This document shows, in pieces, positions 23,892 through 24,749 of a stretch of DNA of 24,749 nucleotides. The stretch spans positions 1 to 24,749 of the forward strand of contig RFXC01000038.1 in assembly GCA_009921765.1 (NCBI GenBank), given 5' to 3'. Below the pieces are notes generated by a model that saw only the letters and a list, made by a program, of their open reading frames with translations, did not search any database and was not told the origin of the DNA. Source of the stretch: Betaproteobacteria bacterium (GTDB taxonomy: Bacteria; Pseudomonadota; Gammaproteobacteria; Burkholderiales; Burkholderiaceae). A program made the position numbers and the translations under genes. Position 1 is the first letter of the stretch. Every line of letters starts with the position of its first letter.

Positions 23892-24749
23892 ATGAGCGTA
23901 TCGCTCGCCTCGACGACGGGTCGACAAAACGTTGCCGTGATCGGCGCGGGCACCATGGGCGCTGGCATTGCCTATGTGTTTGCCCGAGCAGGATGGCACG
24001 TCACGGTGGCCGACCCCTCCCGGAATCAGCGAACCCGGCTGCTGGACACCCTCAAGAGCGCCTCCGCCGACGGCATACGACGCGGCAAACTTACTGAAGC
24101 GCAAGCAGCGCTACTCATCTCGTCAGTGAACCTGGTGACGGGCGCTCACGAGCTCCCGCGCGGGCTCGACCTCGCGATTGAAAGCGTTCCGGAAGATCTC
24201 GCCCTCAAGCAAAGTGTGCTCAGAACGCTCGATGAGCGGGCACCCACGATCATCGGATCCAACACCAGCGGACTGTCGATTGACGCGCTGGCGGATGGTC
24301 TCGCCGACCCCACCCGACTCATCGGCATGCATTTCTTCAACCCGGTGTGGTCGCTGCCGCTGGTCGAACTGGTCGTGGGTGGGCAGACCAGCCTCGAGGT
24401 CATTGACGCGGCGCGCCGCCATGCCGAGTCCGTCGGCAAGCAGACCATCGTCGTACGAAACGTTCCGGGCTTTGCCACAAGCCGACTCGACCTGATCGCA
24501 TCGCTCGAGGCCATTCGGATGCTTGAAGATGGGGTGGCCAGCGCCGAAGACATCGATCGCGCGGCAGTGCTGGCCTATCGGCACCCGATCGGCCCGCTGC
24601 GCTTGAGCGACATCGTCGGCCTTGATGTAAGGCTCGATATCGCGCGCCACCTTCACAGTTCGCTGGGCGACCGCTATGCGCCGCCCCGCCTGCTCGAACA
24701 GAAGGTTGCACGCGGCGAGCTCGGTCAAAAATCCGGCAAAGGTTTTTAC
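23892..24749 (+). CDS. 3-hydroxyacyl-CoA dehydrogenase, 3' end cut by window edge
   Basis: The 286 visible residues start at ATG 23892 with AAGGGG upstream. The NAD site is GAGTMGAG (18-25), followed by Ser123 (SNTS), the catalytic His147 (HFFNPV) with Glu159 (LVELVV), and the C-terminal domain from RNVPGFATSR (189-198). The Asn normally found in the PGFxxNR motif is Ser197; this occurs in a PaaH/FadB2-like subgroup, so the protein may still be active. The last residues GQKSGKGFY are close to the normal C-terminus, so little is missing. It oxidises a 3-hydroxyacyl-CoA to the 3-oxoacyl-CoA, fitting after the hotdog/crotonase steps encoded on the other strand. Confidence 0.9.
   Translation, partial: MSVSLASTTGRQNVAVIGAGTMGAGIAYVFARAGWHVTVADPSRNQRTRLLDTLKSASADGIRRGKLTEAQAALLISSVNLVTGAHELPRGLDLAIESVPEDLALKQSVLRTLDERAPTIIGSNTSGLSIDALADGLADPTRLIGMHFFNPVWSLPLVELVVGGQTSLEVIDAARRHAESVGKQTIVVRNVPGFATSRLDLIASLEAIRMLEDGVASAEDIDRAAVLAYRHPIGPLRLSDIVGLDVRLDIARHLHSSLGDRYAPPRLLEQKVARGELGQKSGKGFY

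Noticed and set aside
1..24749. Mobile elements, CRISPR arrays, tRNA or rRNA genes
   Set aside because: No transposase or integrase motif, no regularly spaced repeats and no tRNA-like or rRNA-like sequence was recognised on reading.

Overview
The window is about 24.7 kb of high-GC, densely packed bacterial DNA, with 22 protein genes (two cut by the window edges). I see no tRNA, rRNA, IS element, CRISPR array or other mobile element, and no gene-free stretch over 300 bases. The mix of TRAP transporters of two classes, an orphan Bug/TctC-type binding protein, a PHA synthase and many CoA-ester enzymes is typical of Betaproteobacteria, most likely Burkholderiales. That assignment is an inference from gene content and coding style, not from a marker gene.

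Region 1 (1-7750) holds two divergent transport/oxidoreduction operons. Leftward: an FAD-dependent aromatic-type monooxygenase, a TAXI-family TRAP binding protein and a fused TRAP permease that runs off the left edge. Rightward: a complete DctP-DctQ-DctM TRAP transporter followed by a zinc-independent quinone oxidoreductase-like MDR protein. A 176-bp spacer between them carries a probable sigma70 promoter and a hairpin.

Region 2 (7790-12198) holds, leftward, a PHA synthase followed by a class V aminotransferase, and rightward an FMN-dependent 2-hydroxy-acid dehydrogenase whose likely promoter places its transcript start at or next to the ATG.

Region 3 (12175-20481, leftward) is the most interesting part: a tightly spaced run of ten genes that looks like one operon. 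In order of transcription it has an acyl-CoA ligase, two single-hotdog hydratase-like proteins, a crotonase, cobalt-type nitrile hydratase alpha and beta subunits, the nitrile hydratase accessory protein, a Bug/TctC binding protein, an FAH-family hydrolase and a TauD/TfdA dioxygenase. Several CoA-handling enzymes lack the catalytic residues normal for their families. No amidase is present, although a nitrile hydratase normally feeds one.

Region 4 (20602-24749, rightward, divergent from region 3) holds a Baeyer-Villiger monooxygenase, a short-chain dehydrogenase, a TetR-family regulator and a 3-hydroxyacyl-CoA dehydrogenase cut by the right edge. The 120-bp spacer between regions 3 and 4 has two opposed promoters that share the same -10 DNA, with an imperfect palindrome beside it.

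Taken together, regions 3 and 4 look like a catabolic locus for a compound carrying, or passing through, an alcohol/ketone (SDR, then BVMO) and a nitrile (nitrile hydratase), with the acid product activated by a CoA ligase and processed by beta-oxidation-like steps. The substrate cannot be read from the sequence. An amidase, acyl-CoA dehydrogenase, thiolase and lactonase/esterase are not seen here and would have to come from elsewhere.
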